Shown piece by piece: positions 10,722-21,784 of a stretch of DNA of 64,000 nt. Source of the stretch: Pseudoneurospora amorphoporcata. Taxonomy: Eukaryota; Ascomycota; Sordariomycetes; Sordariales; Sordariaceae. The stretch lies in assembly GCA_033297205.1 (NCBI GenBank), contig MU859207.1, forward strand, positions 28,839 through 92,838, in the 5' to 3' direction. Within the stretch, counting starts at the first letter, position 1; the number at the start of each line of letters is the position of its first letter. Made by a program: the position numbers and the translations under genes. The notes under the pieces are model-generated. The model made no database searches. It saw only the letters and a program-made list of their open reading frames with translations, and had not been told where the DNA came from.

Positions 10722-12749
10722 TTATCGTCCGGCCAACAACGGCCGTGTCTCGCCCTCGGCCTGGTCCTCCTCCTCCACATCTCTCAAAGCCCTCACGGCG
10801 ACCCTTGCAACACCCTTCCCCTTGCCCCTCCCCTTCCCTTTCCCCTTGCCCTTCGGGCGCTTCCTCCCCACCGTCGTCTCGTCATGCGAATCAGGCCTCT
10901 CAGCCTTAACACCAAAAATCAGGAACACCGTTGCCACCGCACAAAGCACACAAGAAACCATATACGGCAATCCCCTCCACAGCCCCTCCAGCCCCAAACT
11001 CCATCCAAAGCTCCAAGCCACCACCGGTCCCGCCATCAAGCTGCCCGCAGTATCCATCATGGCGAGCGTGGTGAACAGAATCCCAATCATATCCGGTTCC
11101 ACCAAGCTAGCCAGCAGACTCCTCGCAAAAGGATAGAACCCAGAGCCGAGGGTGTACAGCGTCAAAGAGACAAAGACGTAGCGAAGCGAGGGGGCCCAGA
11201 CCAGGACGCCGAAGCAGGCCGTGACGAAGGAGAAGGAGATGCGAGATAGGATCAAGTCCTTGCGTAAGGCCGGAATGAGGAGGCGGTGGGTAATTAGGTA
11301 GTCGATGCCTGGGAGAAGGATCGTGACGACGAAGAGTTGGGTGAAGGCGCGGAAGGAGTTGAGAAGGTTTGCCTAGGTCTGTTAGCACAATGAAAGGAAA
11401 GACAAGGAGGGGGCAAGAATGCGTACCTGAGCAATGGGGACGTGATACCGCGTGGAAACGAACTGCATCAGCATAACTAGCGACTCGCGTGAGTAATCGG
11501 CTACCAAAAATGCGAGAACCACAAACAGGATACTTGGGTGGTGGAGGATGTAGGCGAGCGTGTGGGCGGCGTGGCGGTAGACTTGGATGGCGGATTTGTG
11601 GACGTCTCCATCCTTCTTTGTGTTGACTCCGTTGACCACGGATGCGCCCGTATCGACGTCGTACTGCTCTTCCTCCTCGCGCATCAACGCCTCTGGATCA
11701 GCAACCACTGCAGACCCAGAAGCCCGCTTAAGATGCATCGTCTCGGGCATATTCGCCGTCAACACAGCGCTCAGGATCAAGCACCCAAACCCGACCCCCA
11801 AAGGAACCCAAAGCCCCCATTTCCTCATCATCAGCGTGCTAGCCGCCGGACCCAACAACTCGGCCGTGATTAACGTCGAGAGCGCAGCGAAGAACACGCG
11901 GCTGCGATTCTCCTCTGTCGTCGCGTCTGTGACGATCATCATGCCTACCGCACTCGTGACCGTGCTTCCGCCACCGATGATCAAAAAGTAGGAACTCAAC
12001 CAGGTGGCTTTAAGGGAGAGCAGATGTGCCCAGCTGCCACCAATGATCCCGTCCTCTGTCCCGTCGGATAAGCCGGAAGAAGAGAGCGCCGAAGCAGAAG
12101 AGCATCGCCAAGCAACGTAGAGCACCCAACCTGCCGCTAAAACTTGGCCGAGCAATGACCGGAACAAGACGGGGCTGCGACCCTTTTTGTCGGCTAAGAC
12201 GCCGTAGTACATGGCTAGTAAGAGGCCGGGAATGCCGTCGAAGAAAGTCTGCCAACCGAAAAGCTCGGCGAGGGCGTCCTGCACGGGAGCGATTTTGCAT
12301 TGCGATTCGGAGGGCGCTTGACGAAGGAGTTCCAGGTTCGTGGTGGCGGACAGGAGGGCGGCGGTTGTGGTCTCCGTCGTCCCATTATGAATAGCGTAGT
12401 ACTTCCTGCAAATGATATCCTCAAACAAGCGCGTGCGCGGAGCAAAGGAGATGACAACGCTCATGGCCGAGAGGAAAATCATGAGCTGGATTAGGATGAT
12501 GGGGGTCCAGTGGGTTCGCTTTTGTACTTGAGGCTCATTGTTTTCGGCGGGTGCCAAGTCATTGTCGTCGGATGAGGAGGAAGAGGATGAAGAGCCGGAG
12601 CCGGAGGTTGATGGCCAGTAGACCGAGGAAGAAGCAGAAGGACCCTCGAGCGGAGTGGGTGGCATGAAGAGCAGGCTTTGGTGGTCTTCCCTTGCGTCAT
12701 CTTCGCGCTCGTCGTGGATGGTGCTCAGGCGAGCGACGGAGCGTGGCAT
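10722..12749 (-). CDS. Major facilitator superfamily transporter
   Basis: Exons 12749-11427 and 11372-10722 on the minus strand give 657 aa. The 54-nt intron (GTACGC...GACCTAG) falls in phase 0 between helices. A Ser/Asp-rich cytosolic N-terminus of about 110 residues precedes the first helix (WTPIILIQLMIFLSAMSVVI). About 12 hydrophobic segments follow, in two halves separated by an acidic loop. The loop between helices 2 and 3 contains the MFS signature-like GVLADKKGRSPV. A large extracellular loop after helix 1 carries Cys residues. The architecture resembles proton-coupled folate/haem-carrier-like fungal MFS proteins, but the substrate is unknown. The tail is strikingly basic (KGKGKGKGRGKGKG) and then acidic. 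The frame extends upstream of 12749 only through a TTG, so I choose the first ATG. Confidence 0.88.
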
Positions 12750-14335
12750 TGTGGTGGTTGTGGCAATGTGAGAGGCGGGGATGGCCGAAGCTGGTCGTCG
12801 GATCCTGATGGTGGTGAGGGTTTGCGATGGTGGTAGTGGTGGCAAGCGACTTTATCGGGTGAGCATCGTGAGTCGGTTTCAGTCTGGTCTGTCCCTCAGA
12901 TCTCAAAACGCGTTGAAAGATGAGGATGAGAGCGACTACAGAAAAGATTGAAGAAGAAGAAAAGATCAAACGATGAAACACGAAACACGAACAGCCGCGA
13001 TAAGAGAATTCGGAGCGCCGATCTCCAGCACATGCTCGTCAGCCTTTCCCTGTTGGGGCTAGGCCGGCGTGTCCGGGTCGCCGGAGCGGATGCCGTTGCG
13101 GGGACGGGAGTTTTTGGCTTTTTGCATCCACTCCCGCCGTGATCAAATCAGATCTTTGTGATATATATAGATCAATGGTGGAAAGTTTGTTAGCACGGTT
13201 CTCGTGACAGGGGTGTGCAAAACTTCACAACAAGACCAGGGATAACCACATTCACAGGAAAAATTAGAGAGCATGTACGAAACGAGCAAAATGTATCGGG
13301 TTGATACCAGCTTCTTACATAAAAATTGGTGGTATGTTGGTTGAATTGCGAAGAGTACCCAATGAAGTCCCGCGCTAACGAACTTTCCAGCATTGATGTG
13401 TACTGATAAGATCTTAGGTAGTTCCCGTCTGCACGCTGATTGGATGACAGGGATCCGTTGATGGGGACGAAAGTGATAATGGTCAGCCCTAACCCTGGGG
13501 TTCTGCTGTCATCTTTTCTTTTTTCGGACTTGGGTGCCCCTGAGTGTTTGTTTACATTTCGTTGACCCAGGTCCATGATATCGTGAGAATGGATGAGGAT
13601 TTGGTAGAACTGAGCCTCTCCTTCAGCATCGTCGCCAACCACAGTGATGTCGTCTTTCCGAGGCGGGGAGGCGGGGATTCCTCATTTCACAACTGACTTG
13701 GAAATGGAAGGAGCGAACGGCGACTTGTCACACCCCCCTTCTGCTTCCTTCCTCATCTGCTCTCCTTGCAAACTATTCAAGGAGGGGCTGACTTACTTCC
13801 ACCTTTGACTCAACTTTTCCAACACCATCCAACACCATCAATTCCAACCAACATCATCGACAATTCGCCGCCAGCATCATTGTCGGCTGTCCTGCCCTCA
13901 GCGAGCAACAAAATAGGTGCGTCTCTCAATCGCGAAGACAAAGATCGTTTAGTGAATCGCTCTGGCCGCAGAACATCCACGCAGTTCACAGCATGGAATC
14001 CACCCGGGAATTGGCCCGGGAGTCGGACTCTTTGTTAAGGACAAAGGTGATTGTTGACATTGAGCTTCCAACTGTGTAACAATGCACATTTGCTGATGAT
14101 CACATTTTGCAGCACGGTCAGGGCCCGGATAGAAGCAAGTCATTGTGTCGATAACGCGACGTCTCAGCCACTGCTCAAGACCATGGCGGCGTCAATTTGT
14201 CCCATACACAATGAGAAGCTCGTGTTTATATAAACCTGGCATCCCGACCCGTCCGACATGGATGTTGCTGCAGAAGCAGATCACCATCGAACAACAAAGA
14301 AACATCACAGTTAACCAACAACCACAAGCATCACC
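12750..14335. other. 1.6-kb divergent intergenic region
   Basis: It holds the promoters of the MFS gene (minus) and the four-TM gene (plus). An AT-rich block with a GATATATATAG stretch lies near 13160. The minus-strand frame 13190-13642 is open but starts without supporting splice sites and has no domain. A TATA-like motif for the plus-strand gene is listed separately. Confidence 0.5.
14225..14234 (+). promoter_or_regulatory. TATA-like element
   Basis: The sequence TTTATATAAA lies about 100 bp before the ATG at 14336, with an A/C-rich leader between them. This spacing fits a TATA box and short 5' UTR. It is a motif match only. Confidence 0.4.
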
Positions 14336-15631
14336 ATGAACTCAACCATAGCTCCCCCCTATCCGCAAGCCCCAGGCAGGACATACCTTTGCCGCTCTTC
14401 CTCGACCATCGCTTCTTTCGCTACCGCCCTGTCCTCACTCACGCCTACTGAGGATGACACCGAACTTAGTTGGCTATCATCAGATGTTCCACCGGTACCC
14501 ACCCCTGACCCTTCGCCAACTCTCCTACTGTATTCCCCGCCGCCTGAGAGTCATAAAGATACTCAAGATATCGACTCTTTCATCATCAGAGCATTCAATG
14601 CAGACGACATAGAGTACGGTCCGAAAACCCTGGAAGACTTTCTTCGCGGCAACAACGCCGTTCAGAGTGCTATCAACTTCTACCGGTACGTCCAGATGAA
14701 GACATTCCCGCTCTTGTTGTCAGTTCTCAAGAACACCCTATCCATGGCATTTTATGGCTATATACTAATCTGGTGTGTAGAACTGCGTGATAGTTGGCGC
14801 AAACTGCAACTCGAAGACCTCGAGACCCGGGAAGGTTGGATAATTTGGTTGTCTCTTGTCAACGGAAGTTACTGGATCATGACTCTTTACAGGTTCATCC
14901 GCGGCATCAGCCGCTTACACGGTGCTCCGATCGAGAAGCACACGTTCCTGGATGTCGGTGAGGCGTTTGATCCATTCATGCCCGGCAAAGCAGATGCGTC
15001 CGATTACTTCCTGCTTAGCAGTGTTGCTGTCACTATCCATGTTTCGTGTGCTATCGGTATTGCACTTTGGGTCAAGGACTGGATGGCAGGTGGCCCAGGC
15101 ACCGGTAACCCCCAAAAAGATATCATTGTGGGTTGGCTCTATTTTGCCCTCCTGATGGGACACCTTTTGAAGACACTGATTTGTTCAACAGTGCACCTCC
15201 GTTACGGCGCGCGCTGGGACAAAGCACCCAGTCGTGATCCCCGTTCGCTTACTCCTGGCGACGATGACGACCACCTTCTGCCTTGGTACGAACTCGACAC
15301 GCACGGTCTTTATCAGCCCTACGATAACCATGTACAAGGCCACTACTCAACCCAAGAGGCGCATCACCATGGACATAATGCATATGAGGACCATATTCAT
15401 GGCTTTGGCTCGACCCATGATGTCCACTATCAAGGACACAACGACATATGGGAGGGTATTCCTCGTGGCCGATCGCGGTCTTATTCGGTTTCGGGAGATT
15501 CTTTATCTTCTCATTTTTCGATGGGTACCATGGCCACGCAGAATACTATTGACATGACACCCTACGCAACTTGGCGGTGGGTGGGCAAGTTGAAGATCTA
15601 TCTCACAGACCCATCGCTCTATCTATTTTAG
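14336..15631 (+). CDS. Four-TM membrane protein with His-rich tail, unknown function
   Basis: One uninterrupted 431-aa frame starting in a good context (caccATGa). The first 110 residues are Ser/Thr/Pro-rich and probably cytosolic. Four hydrophobic segments follow at about 124-148, 168-188, 223-246 and 263-285. The C-terminal 110 residues are rich in His, Asp, Gly and Tyr, with loosely repeated HGHN/HYQGHN motifs (about 330-385) that could bind metal, and end in a Trp/Tyr-containing segment. I do not recognise a family. It may be a lineage-specific Sordariales protein. A TATA-like motif sits about 100 bp upstream, and a miniature transposon lies 170 bp downstream. Confidence 0.72.
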   Translation: MNSTIAPPYPQAPGRTYLCRSSSTIASFATALSSLTPTEDDTELSWLSSDVPPVPTPDPSPTLLLYSPPPESHKDTQDIDSFIIRAFNADDIEYGPKTLEDFLRGNNAVQSAINFYRYVQMKTFPLLLSVLKNTLSMAFYGYILIWCVELRDSWRKLQLEDLETREGWIIWLSLVNGSYWIMTLYRFIRGISRLHGAPIEKHTFLDVGEAFDPFMPGKADASDYFLLSSVAVTIHVSCAIGIALWVKDWMAGGPGTGNPQKDIIVGWLYFALLMGHLLKTLICSTVHLRYGARWDKAPSRDPRSLTPGDDDDHLLPWYELDTHGLYQPYDNHVQGHYSTQEAHHHGHNAYEDHIHGFGSTHDVHYQGHNDIWEGIPRGRSRSYSVSGDSLSSHFSMGTMATQNTIDMTPYATWRWVGKLKIYLTDPSLYLF

Positions 15632-15803
15632 GAATAATATACTAGAGAAAACGGGAGGACGGTAATGTGGTTCTAGGTGAGTTGAGCGCCATATTTTTCC
15701 CGGTCGGAGACACGCTCTTTTGATGTAGGCAAACTAGGGAGCTTGAGCTGTACGATAAGTTAGGTGAGACCGTGATAGGCTATGATTGAATTGGATAAAC
15801 TAA

Positions 15804-16628
15804 GAGTAAACCTACCCGCACACCATCGAAACCTACCCGCACACCATCCCCCACATGTGTCAGCTGTCATATTAATTATCGTGTTTTAGCAGTAAAACTC
15901 ACTATTTTAAATAGTCATTACCATTTAAATCACCCAGCTATGTAACCTAGAGTATACTATAACTAAATTACTCTAAATTACTTAAATTTCATAATAAATC
16001 TATAGTATTTAGTACAATCTACTTGTCACGGCAAAGAGGAAATGATTGTGATAAACAGCAATGATCCTATTTGGTAGAAGATCAAAAGATGAAGAAAAGA
16101 AGAAAACTAGAATACAAAGAATGGCCGTGGCACGAAGATAAAGCTGTGCGCAATGCCAAGCCTGCAGCGGGGTAGCGGGGCTAGCCATATGAACAGGTTC
16201 AGGGCAAGGCAAGTGATGTAGGTGACCAGCGGTTGAGCCGCGCCGTCACACTACTATAAATTAACCGCTCTATCTACTTTATCACATCTTAATCAAAATT
16301 ATAATTACTATTGAGTACCGAAAATTTAGAAAATATTTCATTAAGTGTCCGCTGTAAAGTAGTATTTATGAAAGGCATATACAGATGCGCTATACAAATG
16401 CACTGTATAAATGCACTGTGCAAATACGTTGTGTAAATGCGTTATGTGCAAATCTGAGTGCAGGTTTGAAAGTGCGAAATTAAGTCAATATTTCAACGCA
16501 TCGAAATATCGAAATTTAGTAAGTAAAAATGAGGTTTACAATATCAAGTGTCATCCAACTGCAAAGCTCGCCTTTATATGGGGGATAGTATGTGGGTAGG
16601 TTTCGATGGTGTGCGGGTAGGTTTACTC
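15804..16628. mobile_element. Non-autonomous hAT-like DNA transposon (825 bp) with 8-bp target duplication
   Basis: The ends are inverted repeats starting GAGTAAACCTACCCGCACAC. They match perfectly for 35 bp, then continue to about 49 bp with only three differences, all transitions. Each end contains the motif AAACCTACCC twice. The element is flanked by identical octamers TAAACTAA at 15796-15803 and 16629-16636. An 8-bp duplication with terminal inverted repeats points to the hAT superfamily. The interior is AT-rich, has no transposase frame, and carries a tandem series of degenerate 13-15-nt units at about 16381-16450 that differ mainly by transitions, as expected for subterminal repeats decayed by RIP (repeat-induced point mutation). 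It is therefore a non-mobile-alone MITE-type copy. Confidence 0.85.
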
Positions 16629-19591
16629 TAAACTAAGAGAAATACATAGAAACGAAAAAAATTAAGATTGAGATGAGAATAGAAAAGAGGTTCACCTCCC
16701 GCACCGTCTACATTGTCCTCGTAACCCAATGCCAGCTGACATAAAAAACATACAGATTTGAAGTGCAATCCCGCTTATTGAAAGACGATAAAGCCGAGTC
16801 CTAATCCTACTAACAATCACCTTTATGCAGTCCCCAAACCCTCGTCTCGGGGCGTTGCTCCTTTTGCTCTCATTCGTTTATCCATTTGGATTGTCTTATG
16901 TTGTTGTCATTCGTCGGAGTTTGCCCCCCTCTCCAGGTCTCGATCACCGGCGCTTACCTTTAGAACTAAATAGGGCAACAAACCAGTATTCCTGAGAAGA
17001 ACTGAGTTGCCGCGAAACGGCCGACGAGGTAGAGGAGAACGATGAGCTTTTTACTCGCCAGATCGCCGGCGTTTTCACTGCCATCAAGGCCTTGGAAATC
17101 TGACTGAACGATGAAGCAGCAGCGCAGAGCATGAATGTCACGCTCACAATGATGACACCACGCCAGTGGGTAGATGATCCACCTTGCGACCACCGCTGTT
17201 ATCACAGTTGGCGCTTGCATCTTCTGCAGCCCGAAACTCTCCCGAGGCTCGAGTCGGTCAAAAACCGGTCGTCGGTTTAGACGACCGGGAGTATGAGCAC
17301 AATTTCAGCGGCCATCCCGTCCGTGACAATAGATATCTCCACCCGCTCGACCTCCGCGTGGCGCTCAACCTCCAGAGAAGGCTACCCTACTGCCACGTCC
17401 TCGAGTCCATCGACCTTCACGACAGTCCGCCTTACCCGTTCGACGAGGAGGGGCGGCATAAGGTTTGTTGCGCATCATCCTTTCTTCCACACCCTCGCAT
17501 CCTCACCTGTGGTAATCCTGCTGCCGAGGAGGATGACCGCATTTAATTCCCAACAAGGCTTGTGGTATAAATCAACCTTAAAAAGCCACAGCTAGTTGTG
17601 GCGTCAGCATCAGCCGATGATGTCCGGAGGCGAGACGTTGGTGAGGCGTCCCTTTATGACCTTAGCAAAAATGAAGGAAAGAACGACTGTGGCGGTCGTG
17701 GCTCGTGGCCAACCGTACTCCAAAAGACCCCATTATTCTCATCCAGGCGAGGCACATGCACTCTCCCTCCTCTACTCTGCTTCCTAGAGATTATACAGTT
17801 TATAAAAATTCCCCACGATTGCCCTTGATCTTTGAGGGAGTGGTTAACGGCTCAGTCCTGACGTTGTATTTTCCGGAACTTCAACACCTATTTGGTGTAT
17901 CCTCTGCTGGGCGACTTTCCACTTCCTCTTTCATCCCCCCGAAGGTGCCATATTTGGAGCATGGGCATCAGGCCTCGACCATCCTGCTGACGAGGTCTCC
18001 CTTTCCGTCTGTGAAATCTACTCGTCGGGCGTAGAACGGCACAGCGCTCCCCTTCGCGGTCAAGGCCCTCTTCACCGACCTTGTGCCCATGAGACCTTGC
18101 AACTTCCCCGGATTTGTTGCTTCCCAACACTCTTTATCGAGCTATGCCAATGATCTGGTCCTAGGTGAGTTGGGTCCAGCTGCTTTCCTGGTTGAACACC
18201 TATGCTACAGATGGTGAGAGCACATGGCCGATTTGCATACGCTGAACAAAAGGTATAGGAACGATATAAAGATGGACATCACACACTAGAGAAAGACGTT
18301 GAAAGATATTGTCGATAAAAAGAAAAACAACAATGAAGCGAGACAAACACACGGAACAATTCTCCGTGCCAAGATACAAAGCAAAGCGCTGGCGCCATCA
18401 GATAGCGGTTAGCGTATTCTCCTTTTCATTCCGAAGCCCTTCAAGCCACTACCGTCATGGTTCCGAGCTGATCAACGGTCTTCCCTTCCCGGTCAATATC
18501 TACCCTCATTCCGCTCGTCAACCGATTACAATCATTCTTTCTCGACAAGCGATTCCGAATGTCAAAGCCTCGTCTTCTTTGTTCGCTAGGGCAGCATAGA
18601 GGCATGGTGTTACCGAAAAGCAAAACCCATAGCTAGTCCTATTTCGATCTTGGCACCCCGCATGGACACCAAATCCGTGCGTCATGCAGGGAATTATCGC
18701 TTCAACTTACTCCCAATAACGCCTCATGGTCTCTGATAGGTCGATTTTCTGCGCATTGATCCTGTCTAGTCGAGCTGGATTCGGTGAGATTCCGGTGAGT
18801 TGGCCCAGCGGGAATAGCGAGGTGATCGGCATCTTCTAGAAGCAAAGAGGATGTCTACACGTGTACCGACCTCTGTAAGGGAGCACCCGAGAGCCAACCA
18901 TCTGGCAACCCGCAAGACATGTAAAATGAACGATTTGGGATGAGCCTCAGATTGAGAGGAACACGGGAGCTTTGGGGGCCACGCAAACATTTAACTCGGC
19001 GTCGTACAAACAAGCAAGGGCTAACATGTAACGGGGGCAAAAAGCATGAAAACGTGTTCCACATGTTCTTATTGAATGACGATCCGAGCACACGTCGGGT
19101 GGTGCTCCACCCTTGTGTAAGTCCTCGATTACGAACGTCCTGTGCGGAGCAGCTGAACAGATGTTAACAGGCCTCTTATGGTCCGGTTGGCCCTGCCTTA
19201 TCTTGCTTGTTCTTCGCGAATAGGTTTGAGAGATCGTCAACACCATCAACCAACGGGAGTGCCTGGTGGCGTCCGCCCTTTGTCTGAACGCCCGGATACT
19301 GCCTAACCCGATGTACGTATTTGCTTCTTTTAGGTTTCCTGCATGGCGTTGTTGTGGTCCAAGCCATTAAATACCAAGCAAGGTCAAAGCACGGTGCTAT
19401 TCCGCCCTTTGCCTAGCCAACCAAGCAAGCCTGCTGACCTGCTTTGCCCGGTACAAAGCTAGTTCGTCCCCCCAGGACCTTTTTTCACTTTCAAATACTT
19501 GATTCCCATTCATCTGTCTTTTTATTTCGGCCGAAGAACCAAAACCACGGGACGATTCATGTTCGAGATATAGCGATTATCCGGCGTGATC
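16629..19591. other. 3-kb region with only fragmentary coding traces
   Basis: No complete gene could be built. On the plus strand about 17208-17463 reads as a protein-like stretch (HNFSGHPVRDNRYLHPLDLR) ending at a GTTTGT donor. Before it, 16990-17200 has another protein-like frame broken by a TGA. Pieces at 17598-17720 and 18030-18170 also look coding but sit in different frames. On the minus strand 16944-17220 has hydrophobic frames (KKLIVLLYLVGRFAATQFF). Together this could be a decayed multi-exon gene, or chance. It also contains the promoter of the RGS gene. Confidence 0.3.
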
Positions 19592-21148
19592 ATGCAGTTG
19601 CCAGGATGGCTGGTCTGGTACAAGAAGCCGGAGTATAGGAACTTCAAGGAATACGCCAACAATGTCAGCTCAGGAAAGAGGTCGCCAAGTTCGGATGGGG
19701 GGAGGGGAGGGAATGATACCGAGTCGACTACGACTTGAGCGTATTCTTCAGAACAAGACATGTAAGTTGGCATTCCAGAGTTGCATCAGCTGGATGATAT
19801 GCTGACAAGGTGGTATCGATAGGCAGTCCAATGTCACTATACGACTTTTACATGTATCTCAAGTACATTGAGTTTTCATCCGAGAATCTCGAGTTCTATA
19901 TCTGGTTCAAGAACTATGAAGAGTCCTATAACCAAGGTCTTGCCTCCCGGTACGATAAAGATTGGGACGGCCTGGTCAAAACTGCGTCCGAAAGCGGAAG
20001 CGTATCCTCGTCTGTGTTCAAGAAGAGTCATTACCACCCCAGTGATGGCGAGGAAGATGGAGACTCTGAGAAGGGTAAGTTGAAGCGCCATGTCAACACA
20101 CATGATCCCTCACACAGACTCGGCCAGCTGCTAACAAACAACAGCCACAACAGCGGGAGATACCATCCACCGCATTTCCATGCTAATCGCCGCATCCGCC
20201 CCATGTGCCGCCAACATCGCCTACCCATCCTGCCGTTCAGGTGGTCTCTGCGCCCCATCATCCAGCCTCGCATTCCCGCCGACAACCTTCTTCAACAACT
20301 TCAACAACAGCCGGACCGATGTTCTCGCGAGCGACCCAACCCTCGACCCCTCCGATCCGGCCAACAAGACCACCACATTGGGCCTTCTCGCCCCTCAACC
20401 CGGTCCCATCCCGCCATCCGAGATCCAAACCATTATCAATCTCTTTCTTCTGCCGTCGTCACCAAAAGAACTCAACATCCCCATGTCCCTCCGCCGCTCT
20501 GCTCTCGACGCACTTGCCGCTACCCCCCACGGCACGCTACCGAACCCCAAGATCCTCCGACCGATCGCGGACCATGTCTACCACTTACTTCACTCGTGCT
20601 CGCACCGTAACTTTGTGAGGCTGGGGGTGAGTAACGGGACGTTTGAGACCATCTGCTTTGCTACCTTTCTGGGGTTCGTGTCACTGGCGTCGGGCTTCCT
20701 GGTGGTTCTGGTCAGGGCATTCACGGAAGGCAGGGGTGCAAGGAGCAGGTGGGAGAGTTTTGACGGCTTTGGGTTTTGGGTGGTGGGAATGAGTCTAGTA
20801 CTGAGCGGGCTGAGGGGGAGCTGCTTCTTTTTGCTGCTGTCCTCGAGGAGGCAGAGGTTGCCGTGGGAGAGGTTGAATGATGGGGAGCAGGCGGACGAGC
20901 TAGAGATGAGTGGTGGCAAGGAGGAAAATGAGAATGGCAAGGTGACAAAGAGGAGGTCTGTAAGACAAAGGATAGGAAGGATGATGATCTTTGATAAGAG
21001 ATTGAAGGTGCAGGAACGGAGTCTGAGGAGGCTGCAAAGGAAGATTGTGGTACAGAGTATGGTGGGTGGGACGATCTTTGCGGCGTTGTCGACTGTGGTG
21101 TTCTTTTTGCTTCCGATATGGAAGGAGACGGTGTGTCATGACCGATGA
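19592..21148 (+). CDS. Rax1-like RGS-domain membrane protein (apparent 1-nt frame break near N-terminus)
   Basis: Exons 19592-19761, 19823-20074 and 20145-21148. Introns 19762-19822 (GTAAGT, GCTGAC branch) and 20075-20144 (GTAAGT, CTAAC branch) are textbook. The protein has an N-terminal LPGWLVWYKKPEY segment, then LERILQNKTCSPMSLYDF beginning an RGS domain that continues across both introns to the region around TFFNNFNN and NFVRLGVSN. Three or so TM helices follow (about 360-470) with a basic cytosolic loop. RGS domains stimulate GTP hydrolysis by G-alpha; fungal Rax1-type proteins combine an RGS domain with C-terminal helices and affect growth and polarity. The ATG frame and the LERIL frame differ by one base; removing one G from the six-G run at about 19696-19701 would restore a 474-aa protein. 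An implausibly short, poor-donor intron is the alternative. Confidence 0.82.
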
Positions 21149-21784
21149 TGGATGGGTAGTTTTGGGGTTTAAGGTCTGTTTTTTATGTCTCGGCGGAGTT
21201 GGGGAATGGGGATTGGTGTTATTCTCATCAGGAGGGTCCTTGTGAGTTTTTCGTCACTATACCCCTAACAGAGCGTTCGTACTGCCCTTGTCTTGTTCTC
21301 CAGGGTGCTCCGTCCCATGTCTCCTTTGATCCAGTCTGCGTCGTCATCCACGCCATGTCGTCACCACGGGCTAGCATCACCGACAGCATCATCGGAACAC
21401 AACATGACCCCATGGTCTAGGCACAAACAGGGAAGGAGGCAAGTCTATCCCAGATGAGTCTTCACGGACATCTAACGGCGGCTGTTCGGGTTAGGATTCC
21501 TGGCTGGCCAGTCGGCGGTCGAACGCAACTGTTCCCTCCGCTTTCCCCCATTCCCGAACGGTCGAATGGTCCACTCAAACCCCTGTCTTTTGATTACTCC
21601 GCCAATCATCTTACATCATCTTTGCTTAGCGAAGAGAGGAGTCCCAAACCGGTGTTCCGGTCAAGATCTGTGATGCATGTGCAATATTATGTATATCTTG
21701 ACGATGCCTCTGGTGTTTTTCGACTTGACTTGTCGATCATCCTGTGTGCTACCTTCTCTCCAGGAATCAATCCTACGATCCACC
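21149..21784. other. Spacer upstream of the CE16 gene
   Basis: This holds the 3' UTR of the RGS gene and the promoter of the esterase gene. Short overlapping frames occur on both strands, none with recognisable character. A regulator-site search for cellulase activators was not attempted beyond inspection. Confidence 0.5.
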
